Positions 1 through 13,085 of a stretch of 64,000 bases of DNA are shown here, in pieces; position 1 is the first letter of the stretch; every line of letters begins with the position of its first letter. Origin of the DNA: Burhinus oedicnemus (Eukaryota; Chordata; Aves; Charadriiformes; Burhinidae); contig VFFE01006710.1 in assembly GCA_008921705.1 (NCBI GenBank), positions 1,320,349 through 1,384,348 on the forward strand. Direction: 5' to 3'. A program made the translations under genes and the position numbers. The notes under the pieces are model-generated. The model worked only from the letters and a program-made list of their open reading frames with translations, did not search any database and was not told the DNA's origin.

Positions 1-884
1 TGGACCCCTTTGCCCTTCAGAACTGTCTCCCAAGGGACTTTTAAGTGTCCTGAACAGGTTGAAACATCCCTGTACTCTTTTTTCCTCATTTTTCTTGTCA
101 TCTCATTCTTTTTGCAAAATTTCAAAATGATGTTTCAGGCAAGCTGAGGGAAAAGGCAGTTTCACATTTGTCCTTCTCCAGTGCGTAGATTGACCAAAGA
201 TTGGCTCTAGGATTGACTGTTGCCAGCTAAGCAACATTATCGGTTGCTTTGGAGTTTGTAGCTCACTGCCTACCCCTCTGTTAGCAGCATATTGTTGGAG
301 CACAGGGTGCTACAGTCACCTTCATTCCTTTCTACAAGGCCGGTCATCCATTTTTTGATTCACCTTCAATCCAGCATTTCTGTTGGACTTGGCAAGGGTG
401 TAGTTCTGCCAGGTCATTAATCTGCTCAGCCATATGAAAATCAAAAGCACAGATCAGCTCTCAGACAAGAGATACCTGAAGGTACCCATGAGCCTTGCAG
501 AAGAGAAGATGATAGCAAGAAGTTACCAACTGTAGTTTCCCCTCAGCTGATCCTTTGGATGCAGCAATTTTGAGATGGGGAGAGGAATGTTTTTCAAAGC
601 CACAGGGTCAGCAGCAGAAAAAAGGCAGAGGTGCTTTGGTGGATCCTTGGTCAGAATAATTTGCTGCCCAGCATGTGCTAAATTCATTTAAACACATATG
701 TTGGTACAGGAAGATGTGGAGTGCAACAGCTTTTGATGGACATGCAGGCTAACAAGTAGTAGAGATAAGAAGCAGGTCACTGAGCTGGAAAAGTTGCATT
801 TTCCTGCCTCCACAGGATACATTTACACATCATTAGACACTTTTAAGATTCAGCCGGACAGCATACTGGGCCATCTTGGCTAGA
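1..884. other. Non-coding stretch, nothing recognised
   Basis: I see no gene, RNA gene or recognisable repeat in this stretch. Short open frames occur on both strands but none resembles a known protein family and none has a persuasive start or splice context. Confidence 0.6.
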
Positions 885-964
885 CCATGCTTTTGCCAAG
901 AAAGGCTGGACCAGATGATCCTCGAGGTCCCTTCCAACCTGGTATTCTATGATTCTGTGATCAT
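885..964 (+). mobile_element. CR1 LINE fragment, 3' end
   Basis: CR1 is the dominant non-LTR retrotransposon of birds, and most copies are 5'-truncated so that only the 3' tail survives. The stretch carries the diagnostic tail: a GGACCAGATGATCC block at about 908-921, a GAGGTCCCTTCCAACCTGG block at about 924-942, and then the terminal octamer-type repeat of the ATTCTATG/ATTCTGTG kind that ends near 960. The direction of these blocks places the element on the plus strand. The left edge is uncertain because the sequence before about 885 no longer resembles CR1. No reverse-transcriptase coding remains. This is one of the two strongest pieces of evidence that the window is avian. Confidence 0.9.
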
Positions 965-1176
965 AGTGAGAGAAATCAAGAACAACTCCTACCTGGACTA
1001 CAATGCAAGGTTAAAATGGTGCATTGATGTAAAAGCGTGGTGCCAAGGCTGAGTGGATGAACATCTGATATAAACAGAATTGGTGCGCTGGAACCCATTC
1101 AGTTAGAAGAGCTACTGTTATATGGGAGAATCCCTTCTTTCTGCTGGGTACTATAAAAATCAATATACGTGGGTAC

Positions 1177-1200
1177 CTCCTAAGCTGACTCAGTTAGGAG
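1177..1200. repeat. Near-perfect 24-bp dyad with AP-1 consensus
   Basis: CTCCTAAG-CTGA on the left is mirrored by TCAG-TTAGGAG on the right, with one unpaired G and a single central base. The centre contains TGACTCA (1186-1192), the consensus binding site of Fos/Jun (AP-1) dimers. The dyad is visible in the sequence. Regulatory use is not shown. Confidence 0.4.
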
Positions 1201-1637
1201 AAAGAAAAAAAAAAAAAGACAACTAACCTGTATGGGACAGCCAGTAAGCTGAAGCAGGTGCAAGAACTCTTAGCTGTAGTGTGGGACAGGAAAATCGCAG
1301 CAGCTTGTGCATTTAAGGGACTGTACAAAACCTTATTTTGATTGCAGGTGGTAGACTACAAAATGATTGCTTACTGCATGACCTGACAGACAGTAGAACA
1401 GTCAGAATAGATCAGAAAGACAACAGTATGGCAAACAACTTGAATCTGGGTTGCCCTGATGTCATGTCATTGGAGGCTGGACCACAAAGAGCATTGGGTG
1501 TGGTGCACTTTCTCGTGTGTTCTGCTCCTGTAAGGGAAATGTGTAGCAGGCCACTTAAATTAGGACAGCCCTTTCAAGTTACTCATTTGCACCAGCCAGG
1601 GACCTATCACATGATTACTGAAAGTCAGTAAAGCTAG

Positions 1638-1660
1638 ATCAGTTTACATCAGTTTACATT
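1638..1660. repeat. Short tandem duplication, 10-bp unit
   Basis: The unit ATCAGTTTAC occurs twice in a row and is followed by a partial third copy (AT). It is probably a replication-slippage product. Confidence 0.6.
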
Positions 1661-4600
1661 AGACCATTCGCAATGATTTCTTTCCTTTCTGAAAAACATT
1701 TTACAGATAATAATAAAATTACATAGCAATTAAGTAGTGAGTCATTACACCCTGTGGAAGCAATTCAATAGATAGTAAGGCAACATCCATCCTGCAGGAG
1801 CTAATTATTTGGCTTAAGAAACAGACCTTCTTCCATGGAAGCATCCGAAGGTCATTGCATTCAGTTGGAATATGTCTAATCCCGGCAGATGAGTGCACAG
1901 AACAATACAGTCTGTGTGTGCAGTCTTCCCTGCAGAAACAAATGGTAAAGCATTGCAACAAGAAAGGAAGGAGGTTCAGCTAACATCAGAATAATCAGAT
2001 TCGCTCTCCCTTCTTACACGGTTCCACTGAACAAATTCAAACCCCACTAAAGTCAGATTATTTCATCCATCTGATCTGGCTTAGTACTCATGCTTGTCAA
2101 TGAGCACAAGGGTTAAAGAACTTAATCCTAAAGTGTGGTTAAAAAACCTGTTTCTATCTAGCATGTTCAGAGAAAAAAAGTTAGAGTCTCTAACTTTCTG
2201 ACATACAAGCAAGAGCAACAACGATATCACACTTAAAAAATTAAGACAGGAAATTCTTGATGATGGCAACGCCATTTTGTGATTTATAAGAACAGTTGCA
2301 TTCCACCCTAATTTCCCAACTGAATAGCAGATGCTCTTCAGTAAAAAGCTGTTATCATTTTATCTGTTTTACAATATGTCATGTATATTTTGCCAATCAT
2401 ATTTTGGCTCTCATCACAGTGTCTGCTGTAATGCAATTGTAAGCTTGTTTAATCAGTTCAGCATAATCTGGTGCTTTCAACACTGCGAGCACGTACATAC
2501 ACGCACACATATGCAGATCATACATTGCCCACGCTATTCCCTTTTGCCTTGTAAAATAGAGATGCATCACTCCATCCATTTGTTAGGCAGAACTTGCCTT
2601 TGAAGGTCTGTGTGAAGTTCTACTTAAAATGGATGGCACAATATGGTACATGATTTTTTACCTGGCTGAGCAGCTATTCATTAAAAAACATGGCCTTAAT
2701 TGGTGTTGCCTCACATTTGTTTTAAAGCAGATTATTAAGTTACACATAGTATGCTGTGCGCTGCTGTTTTGTAGTTCAAAACTGTGAATCAAAAAAAGCT
2801 ACTTAAACTTTGTACCTGTGCAAATACAGACTTTCATCTTCACAAGCTTAACAATTTATCCTCCCAAAATTCACCCATCAATCTGTAGACTTACTTCCCT
2901 TGAAAATGCCTGCTATTCGCTCATTCTGTTGCAAGCTCTGGTTATTTCCAAGGCTGCTGACACCAATTTACATGAAAATTCCCATTTCACATATCTGTTC
3001 ACAAAGAGGCACATCCAGCTTGAGCTGAGTTCGTTCTGAGGTACAGAAATGTTACAGAAGATGGCAGCTGGGGTTTGTGCCTTGCCAGTTCTTCATTTTT
3101 TTGCTGTCATCCTTTCATTCCTGTGGTGGTTGTTCCTGCTGGCCCTCAGCTGAACTGACCACAAGGGTCCACGGTCAGTAGCTTTTACTGGGCCTTGCAC
3201 ATAAAAACCCCAAGCCAGCATTAGTAAAAAGCAGTCCTCAGTACTTTTTTATACTGCCCTTACACACTATGTGCTTTTCATTATGGGAGAACTAGAAACT
3301 TAGCCTTTTGCTGGATATCACCTCGTCACAGTCATGGGGTGTAACAGCTCCAGCAAAACTGCTCTGATTAACAGCACAAGGTGCAATGATTCCAGGCGTC
3401 TTTAGCTGTGGAGGAACCAGTATTCTCACACTAACATGTTAAGTCTCCCTAAAAGAAAGTTTTCTGGCCAAATCTTTCACGGTGATAGAAGGTAATGGAG
3501 GTAGAAGCTCTCATTGCTGTAACAAGGGCTGGTGCCCATGTACGCTGTAGGACACTAGCTTTGCTTGGACTGCAGAGTGTGGAAATCTCCTACAGCTTGT
3601 GCCCAGGTGATGCAACACTTAGCTTACCCCAGAATATGCCTTCCTGAGCTCTAAAGCACCCTTTTCAATTCCTGATCTACTCAGTCCTGGGCAGCCAATA
3701 GATTTGGATCAGGAGTTGGCCAGGAAGCATGACAAAATCTCTCCATCAACTGAAAATCATGTTTGAAAAGGAAGAGTTTTGATAGAAGCACAACTTATTT
3801 GAGGACATCTCCATCAGTTGATCGACGTGGGGAGAAAAAAATTTTCTATCAGTTAATGATGCAACAAAATTGCCTTGTGGCAGAGGTGACAAGAACTCTC
3901 TTCCTCCAACCCCATTCCTGAAGAGTATCTATACCTACAGCTTGTGCATTCTTAGTTCAGACAGAGATGTAAAGCCTCAAATAACCCCGCAGGGATACAG
4001 CTCTGAGAAGGTGTGATCACTGCTCTATCCATATGAATGCATTAGGGAAGCACTGGGGACATGCTACCTTTGAGCGCGAGGTGCCCACAATTAGGCACAG
4101 GAGGATTAGAAAGAAAACATTGCCACCAATGGCAATCTGGGGAGCAAGAACAGTGATACTCAAGAGAAGTAACCAAGCTCAGAGCCCAGATGATTTTTTG
4201 AAGGTTAAGATGGGAAAATTGTTTTGACTACATCAAAAGACAAGGGGGCACAGTACTGAGACTTCTAGAAATGGGAATGAAGCTGGGTGAGTAGTAATAG
4301 CAATCCCATGCAATTTCTTTTGCCTTCCAAAAAATGTTGGGATAAAACCTTAGCGGTGTACACAGTTGCCTGAAGCAAATTTTAAAGCAAACCGCATATT
4401 GTTCTTAAAGTGTATATTTGCTCATCCTGTCAGAGAAGAGAAACTCCCACGTGATTTGTCTCACCAGTTATAAAAAGCTCTTCAGAAGGCAGAGAATGAA
4501 AACCAATCTAAGGTGATACTATCTGCACTGGAGGGAAAGACACAATCCCATAGACCTCAGTGGGTCAAGAAGCTGCTTCATTCTCCTAAAGGAAAAAATT

Positions 4601-7600
4601 GCCTAAAGCAAATAAAAAATGTCAATCAATAAAATAAAACGATCTACCATGATCTGGTTTTCAAATTTCAAGGTAGTTAAAAAAAATGTTACCAATTTTT
4701 GTTGAAAGATATCATATATGTATTACATTATATTAGACTATAACATAAGCTTACATATATAGAGCGCATAGCACTTGTTGAGACCAAAACCAATATCAAC
4801 ATTTTTAACTTACTGAAGTCTCTGTAAGTGAACAAAAAAGGTTGATAATTATTCCTCTAGCTGTTCCAGTGGCATTTTAGACAAAAAGCTTCCCCAAGGA
4901 ATTTCACTTCTAGTGGGTGTGTTTTCAGTTCTGCAAAATAGCAGTGATTTCACAATTTATTATCTCTATAAATGATAATTAAAAGTTACAAACCACTATT
5001 TTTTCATTCTTCTGTTTATTCAGGCTTCAAATCAATAGAATACCTTGGAGGCACCAGATTCACCCCCAACCAGCTCCACAGTTGCACAGAGTGTTTTGTG
5101 CTGCTTGATGCCTAGTGAGATGTCACCTTTTTTTTCTGGGGCACTGAGAAGGAGGAAGCATATTCCAAAACCTGAGAAAGTACTAACAATTTTCATGCAA
5201 AGATGTCGAATGAGTAATGTGTTGAGAGAAGCAGATGGAGATTCCTTTATCTCAGCCATGTTTCACCTTTTGAAACAGCAAGGAATTTGGCCCAAAGGCA
5301 GAAGTGCCATTTCTTGTCTCATAGACATTTGTTCCCAAATCACTGAGAAATGCTTTTATCTTCCCTGTGTGATAATTACAGTGCATCAAAAGGCCAAGAA
5401 GGCACCGAACTACACCTGACTTGTCACTGGGTTTTGATATTTTAATGTAACGTGTTCCATTGCTGCTTCTTTCTTTGTTTCATCTTTGCACTTCAAGTGC
5501 TGTCATCTTGGGCGAAGCACTGCAAAGCAAGGTTATTTGTCTGTGTGCTGGAGGAACTCCACCAGCTGCATCCCTCTTCCTCACCCTTCAGAAAAAATCT
5601 TGTAGAACACATAGGTCAAACTGACCCTTTCAGCTATTTCCCATAGCCTCTGGAGGCTGCTGAGCTTCCCTCTCTGCTCCCGACATTTTGCATTTCTTTT
5701 CACACTTTCCCAATCAATCAGTCACATTTCTGAATCTGCATGCGGTACCAATCTCCAATGACTTATTACTGGACCCTCAGTTACAATCAGTACAACAGCA
5801 TACTCCCATCAAGACTTTCTCAGAGGGCCACAATGGCTCCCACATTTCAGTGGGAGCTTCCTAATATTTTATCATCACTCACCAACTAGTCCCAGGATTT
5901 ACTGTCTGCTGAAACAGTCGATGCAAGCCAGCCTACGTCTGCACAGCCCATGGACGATGTATGTGCTCTGTCACTGTTCCCTGCCTGCAGGACACGTGCC
6001 AGCAGTGATAACATGGTGGGTGAACATGGTAGCGCAGATCTCAGTCCCAGCGAATACCCGCTGCTGTTTTGCAGAACTGATCAGTCCAGTTGCAGAGATT
6101 TATAGCAGTGTGATATTAGGTCGGCAGAGGACATGGGCTGTCTGAACCCACTTTCCCATGTGAGTAGTGATGTGGATCAACCACCTATTGGACCGATGAC
6201 TTTGGGAAAGCAGCAGTGTCATCACCACGGGGATTGCCGATCCTTCACAGACCCCCACGTGGCATGGCAGGCTGCTTCAGCATCAGCGAGGAAAGAGCAG
6301 GACCCTGTGTGTCTGGCAAGAGGGACTAGGAGAGTATGTCAAGCAGACAAGGAAGCACAAGGCACAGTGATGTGATTATAGTTTGCATAACAAGCAGAGC
6401 ACACCAGCTGCATGGCCACTGTCAAGGGTATTGTAGGAAACTTAGAAGAAATGAACTATAGGGTTATGCTATTGTGGCTGTGAGCTGACCTGAGTCATGC
6501 AGCCATAGTGTTTCCCAGCCTCGCAGCAAGAGCAGCACACAGGGCTGCTTTGTGCTCCTCATAGAGCTCTTCCCAGGGAAGTCTTCTGATTATTTATTTA
6601 ATTGTAAAACACTGTTAAAGATGAGGATGGCTTCTGGTGCCTGAGAAAACAATAAAATCAAACCATTTCCCAGTTTATTGCTCTACTGGGTTATCATAAT
6701 CACTGAAAAGACTAGCTGGTGGGTTGAACGTATTGATTCTTTGCAAGGGTGTGGAAGTGCAGATCTAGACATCAGCATAATAAATATAGGTACCAGGCTG
6801 ACACAATATGTTCCTGAGCTATGCAGCAGCTACTGCCAATGCTGTCTACAGAAAAGAGGAACCATGATGGACAAGTATCTTTAAATCAACGTGCTTGAGG
6901 AACACTTGGTCTCTCAAGGAGAGAAAAAATACCAAACCCGGTATCAAACGTGGTGAACAACCAATCAAAGGGGTTTAGTCCCTGTACCACAATTTTCCTT
7001 TTCATAAAATAGAAGACATATGCATGTCTTTGTGCATAAAAGCCCCCACATATTCCAGTATGGAGGCATTAAATCTGTCGAAAAGCTGGTTAATGACTTA
7101 TTTCCTGTGAGAATCTCTTCCTTGTAAACCTCTTAAATGAAGAAAATAGTTGCATGATATGGCCCACTAGCTATATTACCCAAGCACCTTGCAACTTTTA
7201 ATGTGCCAGGGAAAGGTCCTTATTCCCACCACGCAAGTGAGACTTGGGGTACAAGCAGCTGAAGCTATGACAAGCGAAGGGACTGTAAGTCCTGCCGTGG
7301 AGGAGAAGGCCCTGTCCCTGCAGCACACTGCTGCGTGTGCAAGAAATCAGGCAGCAAAAATGATCAACAGGAAAAGAAATGCGTGCTGGAGCCCGTGAGC
7401 AACAGTGAAGCTTGTGTAGAGATCAGCTTGGGAAATACTTTGTATATTCAGTTATTACATTATCTGTATCGATGACCTGTGTTTGCAAACCATGTTAACA
7501 ATCCTGGAGTACAGTCAGAGGGCATCTGGCCTCTCAGCTACAGCAAATTTTGTAGAAGAAGGAAAAGGCTAAGGACATCAAGCTGCGTTTACATTCACGT

Positions 7601-9099
7601 GGGAAGAAGTACTCTGGCTCTGTTAGTGAGCCAGACGGCTTCGGTTCTCACATCACTGCTCATACTGCTGGCTATTTTCTGAAGCAATCGGAAATGCTGT
7701 TGTACCATATTAGCTCATCAAGACAGACAGTCTTTCTAATTATAAGATACTGCTTCTTATTGGAACAGAGAGATGGGTTTCTCCCAAGCAGCAAAACACC
7801 TGATCACTCCTGTTTTCTGTAGAATCCAGACGAACACTTTTATGCACTTTAAGTATATCTTCCTTTTATATTGAATTGATGTGGCATAATCCCACCAGGT
7901 TCAGCTTTGCTGTCATGGAATTAAAAGCAGAATTGTGCCCTCTGCTGCTAATATTGTATGGATACCCTATAAACTCATTTTAATCTCCAGTCCACGTACC
8001 TTCTTTGCAAGTTAATGTGGCATGTTTCAAGGGGAAATGAACAGAATCATGATGTTCACAGAAGTCTCCTGAGAGTTTCCACATCAGATAGGAAAATAAA
8101 GACCAGTATGTTGGTCCTGAGGTCAGTGACAGGTAAATCATCACATTCAGCATCCCCTCCTCTTGACCGTACTGTTTGCCTTTTGCAGAGTGAACTGAAC
8201 CTGCAGAAATGTCCCAATGGATGTCCCTGAGAGTTGGATCTGATCCATAACTGTTTAAACGACACCTGTGAATTAAAGATGCTTTACACACAACTTCTAA
8301 AAGACTCTAAACCGCAGGAATGCAAACAGATGATGGTGTATGATGACTTTAAATTATAGCAAAGTGATCCATGGAGAGGGGAAAAACTGCTGTCAAGAGA
8401 GTAAGTGAATGCAAAGAAGACGTCAGTAACCTTGATTTGTGTGCTTTGCTGATGTACGACTCCTCCTCAAGGGGGAGAAGGGGAGGAGGATGCAAAATAG
8501 AGTGGCGGACTCAAGGGATATAGGCACCTGTACTCCGATACGGATAAATATGGGTATAACTGTCTTTGATTAGATCAGTTGTGACTCTAGACTAGTATGT
8601 AGTTCAGTATTCCAGTCTGCAGCTGGCTTAGCTGCCTTCATGCAAACCCTCAGTTTGGAGGGTGCCAACATTTTCTTCCCCTCCTATGCAAGAATGTACT
8701 CCTACACTCAGCAATCCTTGGAGCAGGCAGAGGACTTTGCAATCCTGCTGCTTTGTCATTGCTTCAGGACAGCACACAGATGAGGAGATACACAAGACAG
8801 TCTGTGGAGCCATAGCCAGGCATCCACTTCTTTTGGGACAAGATGGCTTCAGGACTTAGTAACTCCATTGTGCTGTGGGCATTAGCAACAGCATCTCTGC
8901 AAACGTGATAATGTATGCGCTGCATTGGTGGCTGACAACATTCAAGCAATGGATTCATTGATTAGTTGCTCCCGTTCCAGAGAAAGGTCTCTTGTGGCTT
9001 TTCATCCCACCACCATGAGTGCAATAGCATTTGGAGAGATTTTGCTGAGACAACTCCCTTCCCTTTACCAAGCAGCTGAGTTAGGGCAATGACAGACTG

Positions 9100-10080
9100 A
9101 CCTCTAAATGGAATTTATATCATCCTTTTCTCCACATCAGACAATGTAAATGTTCCCCCCTGCCTTATTTTCCCTTTAGGATAAACCTTGCTCTTCCCTT
9201 CAACACTCATGTGATGAATGCAGTAATGCATTTGGAGTCTACATTATGCATATCATGCCTGCCTCATTTCATTCTTCCACCAACAATCAGCCAATTTAAA
9301 AGTCTTACAGCTAATGTTTGAACCTTTTCAAAAAAGCAGCGTATGCTCCTAATTTCCTTTAATAGTTCATTTTCATTCAATTTATATAGTTTTCTGCATT
9401 CTCTGTAGACTGAAAGATTTCATTTATATTCAGGTTTTCCTCATAAAAGGAAGTTTATTTGGGGGAGGGGGGCAATAACTTCCTTTAACTTCAGGCAATT
9501 TGTTTTAAAGAATTATTTCCACTAAAAGAACAAGAGCAAAAACGTCTTTAAAAATTCTGCCTTATTTGTGCATCATTTAAATGGAGAAATGTCACTCTTC
9601 TATTATGTTAATGATTTTTAAAAAGGGGTAAAAAAAGATTTACCTGTAAAGAGCCATCAAACATCTCTCCTTGCAACAGAAAAGGCATCATTGAAAAAAA
9701 AGAAAAGAAAAGACAAGTGCATATTTAAATGAATGATCCAGTGTGAGGATACATGGGAGCGATTTGTGTCTTGAAGCTCTGCTGTCACTTTTATTATGCT
9801 TGATGAGCATTTAATGAATGTTCACAGGAAAAACATCTACTCATATTATTTTATTTGGGAACAGGGAAGGCAACAGCCATTTTTAGGGGACAAAACATAA
9901 TGGATTTTCTTTCAACTCAGTAGATACATTGATACTTGTAAATCCTTTCTAAGTGTACCACTGTAATTATAAATCTTTTAGCTGTATTTTTCATTAGAGG
10001 ACGTTAAGGTAAATATTCTCTCCAAGAGAAGATATATTTGGCATATAGGTTTTTAAAGCTGACATTTAAGTACTCACTGC
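9100..10080. other. AT-rich block, possible conserved non-coding DNA
   Basis: This kilobase has no open frame of note, few CpGs and no repeat I recognise. It is dense in short AT-rich factor-binding-like words (CATTTAAATGG, TTAATGA, ATGCAGTAATGCAT). The composition is typical of vertebrate conserved non-coding elements, but composition alone does not prove conservation. Confidence 0.25.
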
Positions 10081-10609
10081 AGCGTTGCAGCTGTTCAATA
10101 ACATTATTCTTATTATTCATTATTTAGGGTTTGTACTCCTAGATGCACTGTTCTTTTGCTTTAAAGCAACAAGATCCTTGATTTACCAATTACATGTATT
10201 CAGTTATTACCTAGAGGAGAAAGTGGAGCCTGCAGGAAAACGCATCTTGTCATCCTCTGGTCTACTCTCAGCAATCCTTTATCCTGGAAGCACAAACTAT
10301 ACCCCATAACCTTAAGCAGCATGGATGCTGCCCCTGCACAAGGGGACAGAAGAGAGTGCTGTTCAGAGGTTTCCTCAGCGCTGGGTTTGTGTCTAGCCCA
10401 GCTCACCCATGGGAGGGTGGGTGAGTAACAACCCAGCCCTGCAGCCAGCCCACCTCCCTTCTTACCTCCCAATTGCTTCCCTTCTTGGACAACCCAGGCC
10501 CCATTTCCGAAGGCACACCTCTTCCCTTGCAAAAGCAGACCCATGCCATCTTTACTGCCTCGGTGACAACCAAAGCCAGAGCAGCAGTGAGTGGGTTGTT
10601 GCAGATATC
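10081..10609. other. GC-richer non-coding stretch
   Basis: From about 10320 to 10560 the base composition turns GC-rich. A minus-strand frame of about 180 codons runs through it (10200-10739), but its first codon is GTG rather than ATG and its product resembles no family. GC-rich DNA has fewer stop codons by chance, so I do not call a gene. It could be the U3 side of the LTR-like segment that follows. Confidence 0.4.
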
Positions 10610-10740
10610 GAGACTGTGTAATGATGTTGCATGGTACAAACTCTCCTTTGGTGAGAGCCGTATTAGAGCTATATATAGGCTGGTAATAAAACTTTCTTGC
10701 TTTACCATCTTGCTGTGTGTTGTGTGTTACATGTTTCACA
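10610..10740 (+). mobile_element. Possible LTR fragment (endogenous retrovirus)
   Basis: Within 70 bases there is a TATA-like box (ATATATAGG, 10671-10679), a poly(A) signal AATAAA (10685-10690), a pyrimidine-rich CTTTCTTGCTTTACCATCTTG segment and a GT-rich run, ending in TTCACA at 10740. This order resembles the U3-R-U5 part of short avian retroviral LTRs, which end in CA. I could not fix the 5' TG edge, and no primer-binding site or internal region follows. The TATA box and AATAAA are closer together than usual. The alternative is a chance arrangement of common motifs. Confidence 0.3.
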
Positions 10741-13085
10741 GGAACCTGCCTTAGGAATCCTGCAGGATTAGATTTAGCAGAGCACTAGAGCATGCTAAGC
10801 TCTAAGCAAACGCTCAAACGCCATGGGAATCAATCTGGAGTGAAACCAGAAGCACATTCAGAGCCCCCACTCCTCATATTCAGTGTCACAAGGTTATCTC
10901 CAGCATCATCTGTGTGTCAACAATCAAGGGTAAATGTAAATCTAATAACATGAGCAGAATAGCCTATCCTCAATTAATCACGGCGTTACACTTATCGGCT
11001 TTGATCAACTCACCTTGAGACTGACCAAGGCGAACTGGTGCGTGTGGATCCTTCACATGTACCCTGAAATGCAGCTTTGACAAACCTCATAAGAAAACAT
11101 CAGAGCAGAGAAGCTTCTTAATTAACTTGGTCTAATTTTCGCTTGTAATTTTTTTCTAATGCAGCAATTTCCATGTGTAGACCTCTGAGTGAAGTAGCGC
11201 AACACTCATTTGACAGGTAAGTAAAATCAGGACAAAATCGGTCTCTGGTACAGAGAAGTGATTTACTGAGAGCAGTGGACGGCTCACAGGACAGCACCCC
11301 TTCCCCAGATGTGCTAGACAAGGTGACGAGGCTTGATGCCCAGCCATGGGCAAGTGAACCTGAAAAAGGAATTAGCAAAACAAAGCTTTTTCAGGTAAAT
11401 TCCTCTGCAATTGTTTTGATGTAGCACAGCGCATGAGTTCTTAACATTTCCTACAGGGTGGAAAAGTAAACAAACCAAAAAAGACATCAAGACTTTTCCT
11501 CCCTTTGAGGGAGGAAAACTGCATAAAGCGGGACCCTCCTTCCCCATTTCGCACAGCATCGGGCCGCCAGGGAGAGCCCAGGCAGCTAAGCCTGGTTTTG
11601 GAAAATGTTTTGTTCTCAGCTGTTAAGAAAACACAGATTTTATTCCAAACATTAAATGCAGCTTTTAAATACAACTTATTTCTTCATAGTACAACTTGTG
11701 GAGTCCCAGATGGTATCCTGTACATTTTCACGTTACTTAAAATGCTAATGTATTCCAACTTCTTCAGATGTTGTTTAATACACACGCAAGCATGGCATAC
11801 ACCTTAAGTGAGAGTGTGAATAAAGAGCAAAATCACAAAAGCTAGAATCAGGATATTTCGTTAAATGCTGCCACTAAACCTCCTCCTCCTCCCTCTGCCA
11901 CCTACCCCCACCCCCAGCAAGAAAGAAATGGAAGCATAACATCACATGGTTCAAGGCTCCTCTTTAGCAAGCTATAATTTAACCTCAGGTTATCTTGACA
12001 TTCACATGCTGAAGGGAACACTTAGCGCGTGTCATTGTGTGAGAGCAGCTAAATGAGAACAAAAATATAGAGAAAGAGGTCAGAAAGGAAAGAATAATAA
12101 TATAAGCAATTTACACATCTCTACAAAGTGTGGGCGATTTTGTAACAGGCTGCGCTGTGTCAATACGTTTGCTCAGGACATTTAATGTTTGGAGAAATGC
12201 TAAAGTGAAGCACTAGCTACAGGTAAAAATGCAAATATTCAGGGAAGTCTGAGGATGGAGGACACACAAATATTCACACAGTGTATTAATGACCTGCTAA
12301 GGAGTGGCAGAAACCTCATATCCCTTCCCCTGCAGACCTAACATTTGTGGAAGCTTTCACACTATTTCAGGCCTTTGCCCGTGAATCCCACTCAAAAATC
12401 CCAACTTTATTCACCAATATATCAGAAATGTAAATATCACAGATACTGTGTTGGCAGGATGAGTATTTTGGAGATGAGGTAATTGAGAGCACAAACGTTC
12501 CTACTCATATACCTGTATGGTGCAAAGGAGGAGCAGATTAGCTTGAGACAGTACCACCCATGACTACATCTACCTGTGATAGAATACGTGATCCAGTCAG
12601 AGCAACTGGACCCAAACCGAATTCCACTTTGCGCCATTTGTATTACCACATAGACACAATTTGCTCTCCTAGTGATTTTATGTCCTCGCTTACGTGGGTG
12701 CCAGTGTCACCTGTGGAACAGCTTCAACATAGTCCCACAAAGGACCGGCTTCCTGGGGTCACTAAAAAGCTTGCTTTTGCGTTTCTCTGGCTTTCATATA
12801 GTGCATCCTTTTCAACAGCATCTCAGAGTTGTGCAGTGGGACTCCTCACCCTTTGGAGGTCTGGAAGTCGTTGTAAAACCCTGGATTACAAGTGGGACTC
12901 ACAGGTCTCACAGAACTGAGCTACTCTAGAACCACCACTCTAGAGCCACCGCGTGTAAAAACATTAGAGGGGTTGCACTGAAGTGGTATGCAACTGGACT
13001 TCACTAGCAAACCCTGATTCTGTTCCCTGACACCTTTTCTCCAGCACTTAATGCATGAAAATGGACTGGGTGGCGCCCTGCTCTG
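10741..13085. other. Non-coding stretch, nothing recognised
   Basis: No gene or recognisable repeat. A pyrimidine-rich C/T stretch lies at about 11878-11918. Small open frames on both strands at 11118-11807 and 12437-12929 overlap each other and have no family resemblance. Confidence 0.55.

Larger units (their letters stand above)
965..9099. other. Long non-coding stretch, no gene seen
   Basis: No exon, RNA gene or clear transposon could be supported in these 8 kb. Visible minor structure is an A13 run at about 1205-1217, a near-palindrome at 1177-1200 and a 10-bp tandem duplication at 1638-1657. Open frames of up to 124 codons (for example 5045-5419 plus) have no recognisable domain. A frame overlapping it on the opposite strand (5032-5259) is equally unremarkable, which suggests chance. 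Confidence 0.55.

Noticed and set aside
5045..5419. 124-codon plus-strand frame
   Set aside because: The product looks non-globular and matches no family, and an equally open frame overlaps it on the opposite strand.
10200..10739. Longest open frame, about 180 codons, minus strand
   Set aside because: It starts at GTG rather than ATG, lies in GC-rich stop-poor DNA, overlaps other frames and has no family resemblance.
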